Source of the DNA: Bradyrhizobium jicamae
GTDB lineage: Bacteria; Pseudomonadota; Alphaproteobacteria; Rhizobiales; Xanthobacteraceae
DNA length: 64,000 nucleotides
Direction of reading: 5' to 3'
NCBI RefSeq assembly: GCF_018130695.1
Contig: NZ_JAFCJX010000011.1
Span: 186,001-250,000, forward strand
Shown here: positions 1-7,723 of the stretch, piece after piece
Numbering within the stretch: the stretch's first letter is position 1
Layout: each line of letters starts with the position of its first letter
Notes under the pieces: generated by a model
What the model was told of the DNA's origin: nothing
Databases searched by the model: none
What the model saw: the letters and a program-made list of their open reading frames with translations, nothing else
Made by a program: the position numbers and the translations under genes

Positions 1-1
1 T

Positions 2-1348
2 CCCGACTATCACGATTTGCCTGGCGCGGCGCGCGGCGGACGCGCGCTCTCCACCGTGCCATTCGACGGGCGCCTGCTCGGCGCCGACTTCGATCGGGTG
101 CGGCCGCCGCGGCGCGAATTCATGGTGCTCGGCGGCATGATGGTCGGCAAGACCGATATCGCGCCGCTGCTCGCGCCGTTCCGCTCGCTGGCGAATTTCC
201 GGCACGTGATCGGCCTGCTCGCCCGGCAGCTGTCGGATCGTCTGCGCTTCAGGCGCGGCACGCGTCTCATCATGGGCAACGCGCTGGTCGCTCGCCTGCT
301 GTACGATCTCCGCCGGCTGAGCGTCGACATCCGCTATCGCACCGGTTTGAAGGACCTCATCCGGAACAATGACGAGATCATTGGCGCGATCCTGACCACG
401 CCGGCCGGCGAGATCGCGCTGCGCGCGCGCAAGGGCGTGATGCTGGCGACCGGCGGGATCGGCTGGAGCGACGCGCTCCGCGCGCGGCTGCTGCCGGAGA
501 ACACCCGCCGCTATTCGATGGCCCCGGAGAGCAACACCGGCGACGGTATCTTGGCCGGCGAGCGCGCGTCAGGCGAGATCGACACCGCGCTGGAGGGCCC
601 CGCGCTGTGGATGCCAGTTTCGGTGATGATGCTGCCCGACGGCCATCTCTCGGTATTCCCGCACATCATGCTGGATCGCGCCAAGCCCGGATTGCTCGCG
701 GTCGACAAGAGCGGACGACGTTTTGTCAACGAGGCGAATTCATATCATGACTTCGTGCAGGGCATGCTGCGGTCGAACCGGAATCCCTCCAGCGTGCCGG
801 CCTATCTCATCTGCGACCGCAATTTCATCACCGACTATGGGATCGGCCTGATCCATCCGGGCACGCGCGATCTCGAACGCTTCGTCGAGGCCGGCTATCT
901 GGTCGAAGGCCGCGAGATCGCCGACCTTGCCGCGACGATCGGCATCGACGGTGCCGCCCTCGCCGACACCGTTGCGCGTTACAATGCCTACGCCGAGAGC
1001 GGGATCGACGAGGAGTTCGGCCGCGGCAGCAGCGAGTTCAACCGCTTCAACGGCGATCCCTTGAACACGCCGAACCCCTGCCTGCGCAAGCTTGGACCCG
1101 GCCCCTGCTACGCGGTGGCGGTCTGGCCCGCGGATCTCGCCAGCAGCGCGGGCCTGCGCACGGATTCCCGCGGACGTGTGTTGACGCGCGACAGCAGCCC
1201 GATCAAGGGCCTCTACGCCATCGGCACCGATGCCTCGTCGATTTTCCGCGGGACCTATCCCGGACCGGGAACGATGATCGGGCCGGCCATCGTGTTTGCC
1301 TGGCGCGCCGCGATGGACGCCGCCGGCGAGTTGGACGGAAGGTGTTGA
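2..1348 (+). CDS. FAD-dependent oxidoreductase, KstD / fumarate-reductase flavoprotein type (5' end cut by window)
   Basis: The frame is open to the left edge, so the N-terminal FAD-binding Rossmann segment lies outside the window and the internal TTG at 17 is not a credible start. What remains (about 448 residues) matches the C-terminal two thirds of 3-ketosteroid dehydrogenase / fumarate reductase-like flavoproteins. The segment MLATGGIGW (encoded near 440-470) is the GG-containing FAD-side strand, and the end has LYAIGTDASS followed by YPGPGTMIGPAIVFAW, the usual FAD-closing C-terminus of KstD-like enzymes. Such enzymes oxidise or reduce C-C bonds next to a carbonyl in the cytoplasm. The substrate cannot be told; steroid specificity is only one option. 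A palindromic repeat follows the stop. Confidence 0.8.
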   Translation, partial: PDYHDLPGAARGGRALSTVPFDGRLLGADFDRVRPPRREFMVLGGMMVGKTDIAPLLAPFRSLANFRHVIGLLARQLSDRLRFRRGTRLIMGNALVARLLYDLRRLSVDIRYRTGLKDLIRNNDEIIGAILTTPAGEIALRARKGVMLATGGIGWSDALRARLLPENTRRYSMAPESNTGDGILAGERASGEIDTALEGPALWMPVSVMMLPDGHLSVFPHIMLDRAKPGLLAVDKSGRRFVNEANSYHDFVQGMLRSNRNPSSVPAYLICDRNFITDYGIGLIHPGTRDLERFVEAGYLVEGREIADLAATIGIDGAALADTVARYNAYAESGIDEEFGRGSSEFNRFNGDPLNTPNPCLRKLGPGPCYAVAVWPADLASSAGLRTDSRGRVLTRDSSPIKGLYAIGTDASSIFRGTYPGPGTMIGPAIVFAWRAAMDAAGELDGRC

Positions 1349-1364
1349 GGGAAACTCGTCTGTC

Positions 1365-1434
1365 GTAGCCCGGGTGAGCGAAGCGACACCCGGGGAGACT
1401 TGTCCCGCATATCGCTATCGCTCATGCGGGCTAC
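1365..1434. repeat. Palindromic intergenic repeat (GTAGCCCGG family)
   Basis: The ends GTAGCCCGGG and CATGCGGGCTAC are inverted, with a second internal inverted part (GTGAGCGAAGCGACAC). It is the same family as the elements at 9509-9596 and 20543-20628. It lies just after the flavoprotein stop and could act as a transcript-end hairpin. Such elements are abundant between Bradyrhizobium genes. Confidence 0.7.
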
Positions 1435-1526
1435 GCAGCTACGCAGCGTTCTCAACCCGGCATACTGCAACGCTGAAAGAGGCCACCTTGCGGTGGCCCC
1501 TCCTGCATTTCACCAGGACGTCATCG

Positions 1527-1817
1527 TCACTTGCCGCTGCCACCGCCGGCCGTGCTGCCCATGTTGTTGGTGTTCGGCAGGCTGCCGCCCGGCGTCTTGC
1601 CGCGGCTGTCGCCGGCCTTGTTCTTCATGGCGCCACCGGTGCCGGTGGTCATGCCGGTGGCGTGATTGATCTTGCCCTTCTTCATCGTGCCCTTTGTCGC
1701 GCCCGGGCCGACCTCGCCCTGCCCGGACGCGCCGGGTGCGGGTTGACCAGTCTGCGCGAATGCGCCGGCCGACGACAGCGCAAGGATGCAGGCCGAAGCC
1801 AGGATGATCTTCTTCAT
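1527..1817 (-). CDS. Small secreted protein, Gly/Thr-rich, unknown function
   Basis: This 96-residue protein has a clear Sec signal peptide (MKKIILASACILALSSAGAFAQ, cleavage expected after AFA at about residue 21). The mature part is low-complexity and rich in Gly, Pro, Lys and Thr (QTGQPAPGASGQGEVG, then GTGGAMKNKAGDSRGK), with no Cys and no recognisable domain. It is probably periplasmic. A purine-rich AGGGAGAAC sequence precedes the ATG. Similar short proteins are common in Bradyrhizobium genomes but have no assigned role. It is transcribed alone, divergent from the gene at 1993. Confidence 0.75.
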   Translation of the reverse strand: MKKIILASACILALSSAGAFAQTGQPAPGASGQGEVGPGATKGTMKKGKINHATGMTTGTGGAMKNKAGDSRGKTPGGSLPNTNNMGSTAGGGSGK

Positions 1818-1992
1818 ACGGTCGTTCTCCCTATGGTCTTAAACACATTGATATCAGTCGGGCCAACGGCCGATCGGAACGGCGGTTCCTAAATGGTACG
1901 ATGTTGGAACGCGGATTGAGTGGCGATCGCGATCTGTCGTAGACTCCGATCGCCGAAGTTCCTCCTCGCCCATCCGAGCTCAGACAAACCCC

Positions 1993-2703
1993 ATGTCCGC
2001 CACCGAAAAACCGACGCTGAAATTTCGCTGCCCGCCGGAACTCGAAGGCCTGCTGCCGCCGCCGATCCCGGCAGCGCAAGGCATTCCCGACTGGATCAAG
2101 GCGATGCCGGTCAAAGCTTTCAGCGCGCTCAATCTGCGCGACGAGGAAACGGTCAAGCGCTGCCCGCCCTTCATCGACGCCATGACCTCTGGCTTCCTGA
2201 TTCCGCTGGTCTGCGATCTCAGGATCGAGAACGGCGAGATCACCTGGGACAACGAGATCCCGCCGGGCGGCGAGCTCGACTTTCCGCGCTCGCCGATCGG
2301 CTTTCATGATGCAGGCCAGCTGTCGGGCACGCCGCTGTTCGACCAGGACCGCTTCTTCATCAAATTCCACAATCTCTGGACCATCGAAGCGCCGGAAGGT
2401 TATGCGGTGATGTTCACCCATCCCTTCAACCGCTTCGACCTGCCCTTTACCACGCTGAGCGGACGGGTCGATTGCGATCGCTACAACGAGACCTGGATCC
2501 ACTTCCCCGCACATTGGCACAACACGAGTTTTCGAGGCGTGCTGCCGAAGGGCACGCCGATCGCGCAATGCATTCCGGTCAAACGCGAGAGCTGGGCGGT
2601 GCAGACCTCGTCCTTCACACCGGACGAGTCGCTGAAGGTGCACGAACTGCGCAATGAGATCCGGCGCGAGCCGGAGCTCTACCGGCGGAAGTTCAGGGCC
2701 TAA
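1993..2703 (+). CDS. Conserved protein of unknown function (possibly DUF6065-like)
   Basis: This is a 236-residue soluble protein with no signal peptide or membrane segment. It starts with a proline-rich stretch (FRCPPELEGLLPPPIP) followed by IPDWIKAMP, and is rich in aromatic residues: HNLWTIEAPEGY, THPFNRFDLPF, WIHFPAHWHN. The composition suggests a compact beta fold. It resembles proteins I have seen grouped as DUF6065, but I cannot confirm this by eye and no catalytic motif stands out. Its stop overlaps the stop of the convergent TPR gene by 4 bases (2700-2703), which supports both ends being right. Confidence 0.8.
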   Translation: MSATEKPTLKFRCPPELEGLLPPPIPAAQGIPDWIKAMPVKAFSALNLRDEETVKRCPPFIDAMTSGFLIPLVCDLRIENGEITWDNEIPPGGELDFPRSPIGFHDAGQLSGTPLFDQDRFFIKFHNLWTIEAPEGYAVMFTHPFNRFDLPFTTLSGRVDCDRYNETWIHFPAHWHNTSFRGVLPKGTPIAQCIPVKRESWAVQTSSFTPDESLKVHELRNEIRREPELYRRKFRA

Positions 2704-3584
2704 TTCTCGCGCCCAAAATACTTCGCCGCCGCGCTGGGACGAAAGAAGAAGCGGCCATGCGCCGACGTCGCCATCACATAGGCGGTGCGGCTCAGCATGT
2801 TGGGCCGCCCGGCCAGCACGGCGCGGAGCGCCGCCTCGCCGCCGTCGCGCTGTCCCATCTCGAGCAGAGCGCCCGCGAGATTGCCGCGTGCCATGGTGTC
2901 GTCGGGCCGCAGGCCCAGCGCGTGACGATAGACATCCGCGGCCGCAGCGTAGTCGCCGTCGCGATAGAGCACCCAGGCGAGTTCGATCAGAATGTCGTGG
3001 CGCCCCGGCGCCGCATCGCGCGCGACGATCAGCGCCGCACGCGCCCTGGCGCGTTCATTGTTCTGCAAACAGAGCCGCCCGAGATCGAGTTTCAAATCGA
3101 TGCTGTAAGGTGCCAGCGTAAGCGCATCCTCGATCACCGCGATGGCGTCGCTGAGCTGCCCGGCCTTGGCGAGCTGACCGGCCAGTTCCTGGAACGCCGG
3201 CAGATAGAGCGGACGCTTCGCCGCGACGCGCCGCAGTTGCGCGATGCCATCCGCCGCGCGATCCGCAGCACAGAGCGCGGCCCCCAGCAGCGTGCCGATT
3301 TCCGCGTCCTCGTGGCGGCGCAAAGCGCGTTCCAGCGGCGGAAGCGCCTCAGCCGCGCGATTTTGGCCGAGCAGCGCATGCGCCAGGATCAGCGCCGCGT
3401 TGCGGTCGGCGCGGTTCGATTTCAGGATGCCGTTCGCGATCTGCTCGGCCTGGCCGAACTGCCGCATCTGCAGCGCATGCGCGGCCTGCTGAAGGGCCTG
3501 CATCAAAGATTTGTTCTGTCGATCGCTCACGATGTCGTCTCTGCCATCCCGCCCGACCATAGACGCTGGCAGCACGAAATCCAC
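2700..3584 (-). CDS. Tetratricopeptide-repeat protein
   Basis: A 294-residue protein made of helical repeats: from about residue 30 onward I can place at least five TPR-like units (for example AEQIANGILKSNRADRNAAL, AIAVIEDALTLAPYSIDLKL, AADVYRHALGLRPDDTMARG). The proline-like ends of each unit follow the TPR consensus. No catalytic domain is joined to it, so it is probably a scaffold or chaperone-type adaptor. It lies 36 bases downstream of the LanC-like gene on the same strand, so co-transcription is likely. The start used is the upstream ATG; the ATG for MVGRDGRDD eight residues in, or the later MQALQQ, are alternatives. Confidence 0.8.
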   Translation of the reverse strand: MDFVLPASMVGRDGRDDIVSDRQNKSLMQALQQAAHALQMRQFGQAEQIANGILKSNRADRNAALILAHALLGQNRAAEALPPLERALRRHEDAEIGTLLGAALCAADRAADGIAQLRRVAAKRPLYLPAFQELAGQLAKAGQLSDAIAVIEDALTLAPYSIDLKLDLGRLCLQNNERARARAALIVARDAAPGRHDILIELAWVLYRDGDYAAAADVYRHALGLRPDDTMARGNLAGALLEMGQRDGGEAALRAVLAGRPNMLSRTAYVMATSAHGRFFFRPSAAAKYFGREN

Positions 3585-3620
3585 GACAAAACGACGAGCC
3601 CGGCCGTCGCATTATCGCCG

Positions 3621-4811
3621 TCAGAACACGTCGATGGTCGGAAAGCGCGGTTCCGCGGTGATGCAATCCCACAGGTAGATCGCAAGCCCGACGTCGCCGG
3701 TCCACAGCGAATAGCGTCCGCGACCGACCGCCAGCAGCGCACCGCGATACTGCACGATCGCGGTCATCGCGAATTGCCGCGCACGATCGAGCCAGACCGG
3801 ATCGTTGGTGCGGCGATGGAGCTTGAGGAAGGCATAGCCGTTGCCGCCGGTGCCGTGGCAGAGGTTCGAGCCCTTGGTCAGCGGGCCGGCAGCCCAGGTG
3901 AAGCGGCCGCCATCCAGCAGCAGGTCGTCGAGCTCGGGACTCGCGAACGGCGCATCGGCGAAGGTCGTCACCATGCCCGGTGCGCCGTGGCAATGCTGGC
4001 ACATCGCCGGCGGCCTCTCGCGCTGGCTCTTCATGCTCCATGTCGTCCCGACGTCGGACCGCCACGCATTCGCCGCGAGGGCCTTCGGCACAAGGTCGGC
4101 CACCTGCGCCTGCTGTGCCGGCGTCAACCAATCCCAGCCGCGCAGCAACGGAATGACATTGCCGGCAAAGCCATGCACGGGCCCGAGCCAGCAGTCGTGA
4201 GTGCCATATAGATCCTGTCTCCAAAGCGGCCCTTGCGGCGTCTCCTCCAGATCGGCGAGCAGACGGGCCGCCTGCTCTTCAAACAGCGCGCGCCATCGCG
4301 GCTCGCGCGTCATGTCGGCCATATGGACGGCCGCCACCATGGAGCCGGGCGTACCCCACATCAGCTCCCGGACCGGCAGCTCCATGTTGGCCATGGCGCG
4401 CGCGTGCACGAGATCGGCAAAGTCCGACGCCGGTGCAAGGCGCATGGCAAGCAGTCCAGCTCCCATGTCGCCGACCAGCAGCGAGCCATGTTTCAGGTAG
4501 TCCGCCGGCCGGCCCTGCAGATTGGCGACCGTCCGCTCCATGAGCGTCGGCAGCACCGGGCGAAAGTCCATTGCGGCATCGACAGCGCCGATCCGACGCA
4601 GATAGTCCAGCGCCCAGATCACGCCGGCCGCGCCGTAGTAGAAGCTGGCGTTGCCGTCACCGACCCAATCGTCGCTCGGGTGGGCCGGCCAGAACTTGTC
4701 GGGATCGAACTGGGCGATCGCGTCGCACGCGATCTCCTCGATCACAGCGCGGACGGCCTGTTCATTCCAGGCGTCTTGTACGAGCCGACGATGGCGACCG
4801 AGGACGATCAT
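3621..4811 (-). CDS. LanC-like (lanthionine synthetase C-like) zinc protein
   Basis: A 396-residue alpha/alpha-barrel type protein. The three zinc ligands of the LanC/LanCL family are present: Cys274 in CHGAPG, and Cys318-His319 in LCHGTGGNG. Other family landmarks are GDMGAGLL near 115, YGTHDCWLGPVHGFAG near 202-217, and the C-terminal SLWTGDVGLAIYL. In lantibiotic clusters such proteins add Cys thiols to dehydrated Ser/Thr; eukaryotic LANCL proteins instead add glutathione to dehydroamino acids in damaged proteins. No LanB/LanM dehydratase, protease or exporter is nearby, so a LANCL-like repair or glutathione-linked role is more likely than lantibiotic synthesis. The next gene downstream is a TPR protein. 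Confidence 0.85.
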   Translation of the reverse strand: MIVLGRHRRLVQDAWNEQAVRAVIEEIACDAIAQFDPDKFWPAHPSDDWVGDGNASFYYGAAGVIWALDYLRRIGAVDAAMDFRPVLPTLMERTVANLQGRPADYLKHGSLLVGDMGAGLLAMRLAPASDFADLVHARAMANMELPVRELMWGTPGSMVAAVHMADMTREPRWRALFEEQAARLLADLEETPQGPLWRQDLYGTHDCWLGPVHGFAGNVIPLLRGWDWLTPAQQAQVADLVPKALAANAWRSDVGTTWSMKSQRERPPAMCQHCHGAPGMVTTFADAPFASPELDDLLLDGGRFTWAAGPLTKGSNLCHGTGGNGYAFLKLHRRTNDPVWLDRARQFAMTAIVQYRGALLAVGRGRYSLWTGDVGLAIYLWDCITAEPRFPTIDVF

Positions 4812-5119
4812 GCCTTTGGAATTCCCGAGCGGCGAACATCACGCGATGAGGGGATCGCCCCACGATCGCCGCGTCCGTCGCCTCCCGCAACCATAGACAT
4901 CGGCGCGGCGAAATCCACAGCCAAGCTCTCATATCTGCGCACGGCCGACCAGAATTCCGCCGTAGCCGGGCGAGATCACCTTGAGCCACTCGGAATCGCG
5001 ATTGCCGAGGTGAACACAAAATGCGAATGCAGGAATGTGCGGCTTCCGGCACGCCAGACTGTTGCGATATCATCGACACGCTTCCCAGCGACGGCTGGCC
5101 AGGTGATTGAGTAGAGAAG
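4812..5119. other. Intergenic region between LanC-like gene and TSUP gene
   Basis: About 308 bases without a supportable gene. It lies between two divergent genes and must carry both promoters. I see no repeat element, no strong hairpin and no well-conserved coding frame; short frames here have unconvincing composition. Confidence 0.5.
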
Positions 5120-6004
5120 ATGCCTGCCTTTGACACCGCCATGCTCGTCCTCGCCGCGATCGCTCTGCTGGCGGCTACGGTCAATGGCGCGCTGGGTTAC
5201 GGATTTTCGTCGCTGACCGTGCCGCTGGCGCTGGTTTTCTACACCAATCGCGTGCTGAACCCGGCCATCGTTTTGGTCGAGGTCGTTCTGAACTGGTACG
5301 TCCTGCTCACCAATCTCGGGGGCGTCAGGTCGGTGTGGCGGCGGGTCATTCCCATCCTGGTCGGGATGCTGCCCGGCATCGGCATCGGCGCGCTGGTTCT
5401 CACGTCGCTCGAACCAGGCTGGATCAAGCTCGCCACCTACGCGATGATTCTGCCGCTGATTCTGGTCCAGGCCGCCGGCTGGCGGCGGCCGATCTCGTTC
5501 GGCTGGACCGTCGGTTTTCCCTTCGGCACCGGCCTCGGGCTGTTGTATTCGGTGACGACCATCTCAGGCCCGCCGCTGGCGATCCTGTTCAACAATCAGG
5601 GCCTGGTCAAACATGAGTTTCGCGCCGGGCTGGCCCTCGTGCGCGTGGTCGAGTCGAGTGTGACGGCGCTCGTCTACTATCGGCTCGGCCTGTTCATTCA
5701 CGACAGCGCGAACGTGCTGCTGGCGCTGATTCCGGGCGTCGTGATCGGAATCCCGCTCGGGGCCTATCTGATCCGACGGATGCCGTCCGAGACGTTTCGT
5801 CGAATCTGCATGAGCTTCGACGCATGGGTGGTCGGGTTTGGATTCTCGCGGGTGCTGATCGAATTGAATCTGATGGCAAGCCCGCAGGCCTACATCGTCA
5901 TGGCGACCGCCATCCTGATCGACGTCTATTTGCTGTATGTGTTTTTCACCAGGCCGCGAAGTGCATCGGCGGCGGCGCAGATGAGCGGAGAACGTTTCCA
6001 TTAA
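5120..6004 (+). CDS. TSUP family (TauE/SafE) membrane transporter
   Basis: A 294-residue integral membrane protein with about eight hydrophobic segments. The N-terminal half begins with a helix followed by NGALGYGFSSLTVPLAL, and the second half has the repeat counterpart GLLYSVTTISGPPLAILFNNQG. This duplicated G-Y-G-F/S-G-P-P arrangement is typical of the TSUP family (PF01925), which moves sulfite, sulfoacetate, taurine-derived or other organic anions across the inner membrane. The substrate is not readable. It is a single gene in its orientation, preceded by a GAGAAG ribosome site before the ATG. Confidence 0.85.
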   Translation: MPAFDTAMLVLAAIALLAATVNGALGYGFSSLTVPLALVFYTNRVLNPAIVLVEVVLNWYVLLTNLGGVRSVWRRVIPILVGMLPGIGIGALVLTSLEPGWIKLATYAMILPLILVQAAGWRRPISFGWTVGFPFGTGLGLLYSVTTISGPPLAILFNNQGLVKHEFRAGLALVRVVESSVTALVYYRLGLFIHDSANVLLALIPGVVIGIPLGAYLIRRMPSETFRRICMSFDAWVVGFGFSRVLIELNLMASPQAYIVMATAILIDVYLLYVFFTRPRSASAAAQMSGERFH

Positions 6005-6141
6005 GTGGAATGGTCCGATGCGCGGTACCATCCATGTCTCCACCGAAGGACCTAGGCGCCACGTCCGGGATTGAGCCTGCCCGCCGCTTTCCGCTCCGTT
6101 ACCGCGCTGCTAAACTCGCGCGCACAGGGAGAACCAAAACC

Positions 6142-6528
6142 ATGCTCAAGAAATTCATTTTCGGCTGCACAGTCCTTGCCATCGCCGGCGTCGGCATTGC
6201 CTTTGCCCAGCAGAGCGGCATCAAGCGCACGCCGCTGCAGAAGCTCGATTTCCCGCCTGGCTACAACACCGTCACCGCCATTGCCGAAGTCCCGGCCGGC
6301 GGTGCGGCGGGTCGCCATACCCATCCCGGTGCCGAGACCGGCTATGTGCTCGAAGGCGAGCTTGAACTCATCATCGACGGCAAGCCACCAATGAAGATCA
6401 AGGCCGGGGAATCCTACCAGATCCCCGAAGGCGCCGTTCATGATGCCAAGGCGGGCGACAAGCCCTTCAAAGTGCTTGGCGTTTACGTGGTCAAGGCCGG
6501 CGAGCCGCTGGCCAAGCCGGCGCCGTAA
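6142..6528 (+). CDS. Secreted single-domain cupin
   Basis: A 128-residue protein with a signal peptide (MLKKFIFGCTVLAIAGVGIAF, cleavage after FAQ-type site) and one cupin barrel. Motif 1 is visible as GRHTHPGAETGYVLEGELEL and motif 2 as YQIPEGAVHDAKAG, giving the His-His-Glu-His set that usually holds a divalent metal. It therefore acts in the periplasm or outside the cell, function unknown. The frame is open far upstream, but the ATG at 6142 has an AGGGAGA ribosome site 9 bases upstream and begins the signal peptide, so earlier starts are rejected. Confidence 0.85.
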   Translation: MLKKFIFGCTVLAIAGVGIAFAQQSGIKRTPLQKLDFPPGYNTVTAIAEVPAGGAAGRHTHPGAETGYVLEGELELIIDGKPPMKIKAGESYQIPEGAVHDAKAGDKPFKVLGVYVVKAGEPLAKPAP

Positions 6529-6534
6529 TAAAAA

Positions 6535-6563
6535 GAACCAATTGGCCTCAGGCCCGTTGGTTC
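6535..6563 (+). terminator. Weak hairpin after the cupin gene
   Basis: A 7-bp outer stem GAACCAA/TTGGTTC encloses a GGCC/GGCC inner stem. It is preceded by a run of A but not followed by a clear T tract, so it is at best a weak terminator for the cupin transcript. Confidence 0.35.
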
Positions 6564-6644
6564 GTGGTATCAGGGAGCCGGCGAGCGACCGATTTGGCGC
6601 GCCGGTTGCTTGATCATTTGCTGTTGGGAATTTGAGCCAAACGG

Positions 6645-7430
6645 ATGCGCGGTACGTCACGGAAAATCTCGCTGCCGCGTCGCCTCGTCGCCGACCTCAT
6701 GCACGCGTCGATGTGCGTGCCGTTCGTGTCGCTGTCCCGTCCGATCAACGTCCGTGGCCTGCTCGAGGCGCGCGCGATCTGCGCCGAGCCGGCCGGCTGG
6801 GCGGCGATCTTCGTCAAGGCCTTCGCGATCCTCGCCAAGGGCGAGCCGACCTTGCGCACGCTCTATGCCAAATGGCCGTGGCCACAGCTCTACGAATTGC
6901 CTGATAGCGTCGGCACGGTCGCGATCGCGCGCGTCGAGGACGGCCAGGACTGCGTGCTGTTCCAGCAGATCCGTTATCCCGACGCGGTGCCGCTCACCCA
7001 GATCGCAGCCGAGCTCCGTCACGCCAAGGATGCGCCGATCTGCGAGGTGGCCTCGTTCCGCAGGATGCTGGGCATCACCCGCCTGCCCTTGCCGTTGCGG
7101 CGGCTGTGCTGGGCGCTGGGGCTGAACTTCGGCCGGCAGCGCGCCAATTTCTTCGGCTCGTTCGGGATCACCTCGGTCGCGGCCTATGGACCGGGTGAGC
7201 TGCACCCGCTGAGCCCGGGACCGTTCGTGCTGAGCTATGGCGTGGTCAATCCCGACCAGACCATCGACGTGGTGCTGCGCTGGGACCACCGGGTCTGCGA
7301 TGCCGCGCTGATGGCGCGGATGTTCGGCCGGCTGGAACAGGTGCTGAACACCGAGATTTCGGCCGAGTTGCGGGCGATTGTGCCGCAAACCGAGGCAAAA
7401 CCGGTCCGGGCGGTGGGATCCCGGCCCTAG
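6645..7430 (+). CDS. Acyltransferase-like protein related to the catalytic domain of 2-oxoacid dehydrogenase E2, without lipoyl domain
   Basis: A 261-residue protein. It reads like the CAT-fold catalytic domain of dihydrolipoamide acyltransferases: N-terminal ISLPRRLVADLMHAS, a middle region with FFGSFGITSVAAYGPGELHPLSPGP, and the C-terminal signature WDHRVCDAALMARM. In true E2 enzymes this signature is DHRVxDGA; here the Gly is Ala, but the His and Asp used in catalysis are kept. There is no lipoyl or peripheral-subunit-binding domain and no E1/E3 gene nearby, so it is not a normal E2 subunit. A free-standing acyltransferase or a structural relative is possible. The stop codon sits in a palindromic repeat. 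Confidence 0.7.
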   Translation: MRGTSRKISLPRRLVADLMHASMCVPFVSLSRPINVRGLLEARAICAEPAGWAAIFVKAFAILAKGEPTLRTLYAKWPWPQLYELPDSVGTVAIARVEDGQDCVLFQQIRYPDAVPLTQIAAELRHAKDAPICEVASFRRMLGITRLPLPLRRLCWALGLNFGRQRANFFGSFGITSVAAYGPGELHPLSPGPFVLSYGVVNPDQTIDVVLRWDHRVCDAALMARMFGRLEQVLNTEISAELRAIVPQTEAKPVRAVGSRP

Positions 7431-7483
7431 AGCCCGTTCTGATTGTACCGGAACGGTGTCCACTTCACTGGAAAACGCTCTAA
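7428..7483. repeat. Interspersed palindromic repeat (TAGAGC ... GCTCTA)
   Basis: The ends TAGAGCCCGTT and AACGCTCTA are inverted, and the centre contains GGTGTCCACTTCACTGGAAAACG. This is the well-known rhizobial intergenic repeat whose core I recognise from many Rhizobiales genomes. It supplies the stop codon of the preceding acyltransferase-like gene. Confidence 0.65.
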
Positions 7484-7539
7484 ATGGCCGAAACGGCCGG
7501 TTTTCCGCACCGATCCGCGCCAAAACCGGCCGGTTTCGT

Positions 7540-7568
7540 TTGACAGGCCGGCGCTTCCCCCTTAAAGA
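7540..7568 (+). promoter_or_regulatory. Candidate housekeeping-sigma promoter of rpsD
   Basis: A perfect -35 hexamer TTGACA (7540-7545) is followed after 17 bases by TAAAGA (7563-7568), a weak -10. Transcription would start near 7575, giving a leader of about 150 bases before rpsD. A GC-rich inverted repeat (about 7493-7535) lies just upstream. Confidence 0.55.
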
Positions 7569-7577
7569 CCCCCTTGC

Positions 7578-7601
7578 TCGCGGGCCGATTTCGGCCCGCG
7601 A
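7578..7601 (+). promoter_or_regulatory. Hairpin at the start of the rpsD leader
   Basis: A perfect 10-bp stem TCGCGGGCCG / CGGCCCGCGA with a 4-base loop ATTT. It lies at the predicted 5' end of the rpsD transcript, about 120 bases before the start codon. It may protect the RNA or take part in autoregulation by S4; there is no T tract, so it does not look like a terminator. Confidence 0.45.
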
Positions 7602-7723
7602 TGCGTTTCGCGACCCGTGGTTCTCCCCGAGCTTTCGAGGCGGACCTGTCGGCACCGGTCTTGTGGGGCGGGTGCACAGGAGGGCGCGTTTCCTCAAAAC
7701 TCAAACTCTATCAAGAGGACGCG

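Noticed and set aside
3621..4811. A lantibiotic gene cluster around the LanC-like gene
   Set aside because: No precursor, dehydratase, protease or ABC exporter is adjacent; the GG-leader peptide is 44 kb away and cannot be linked on this evidence.
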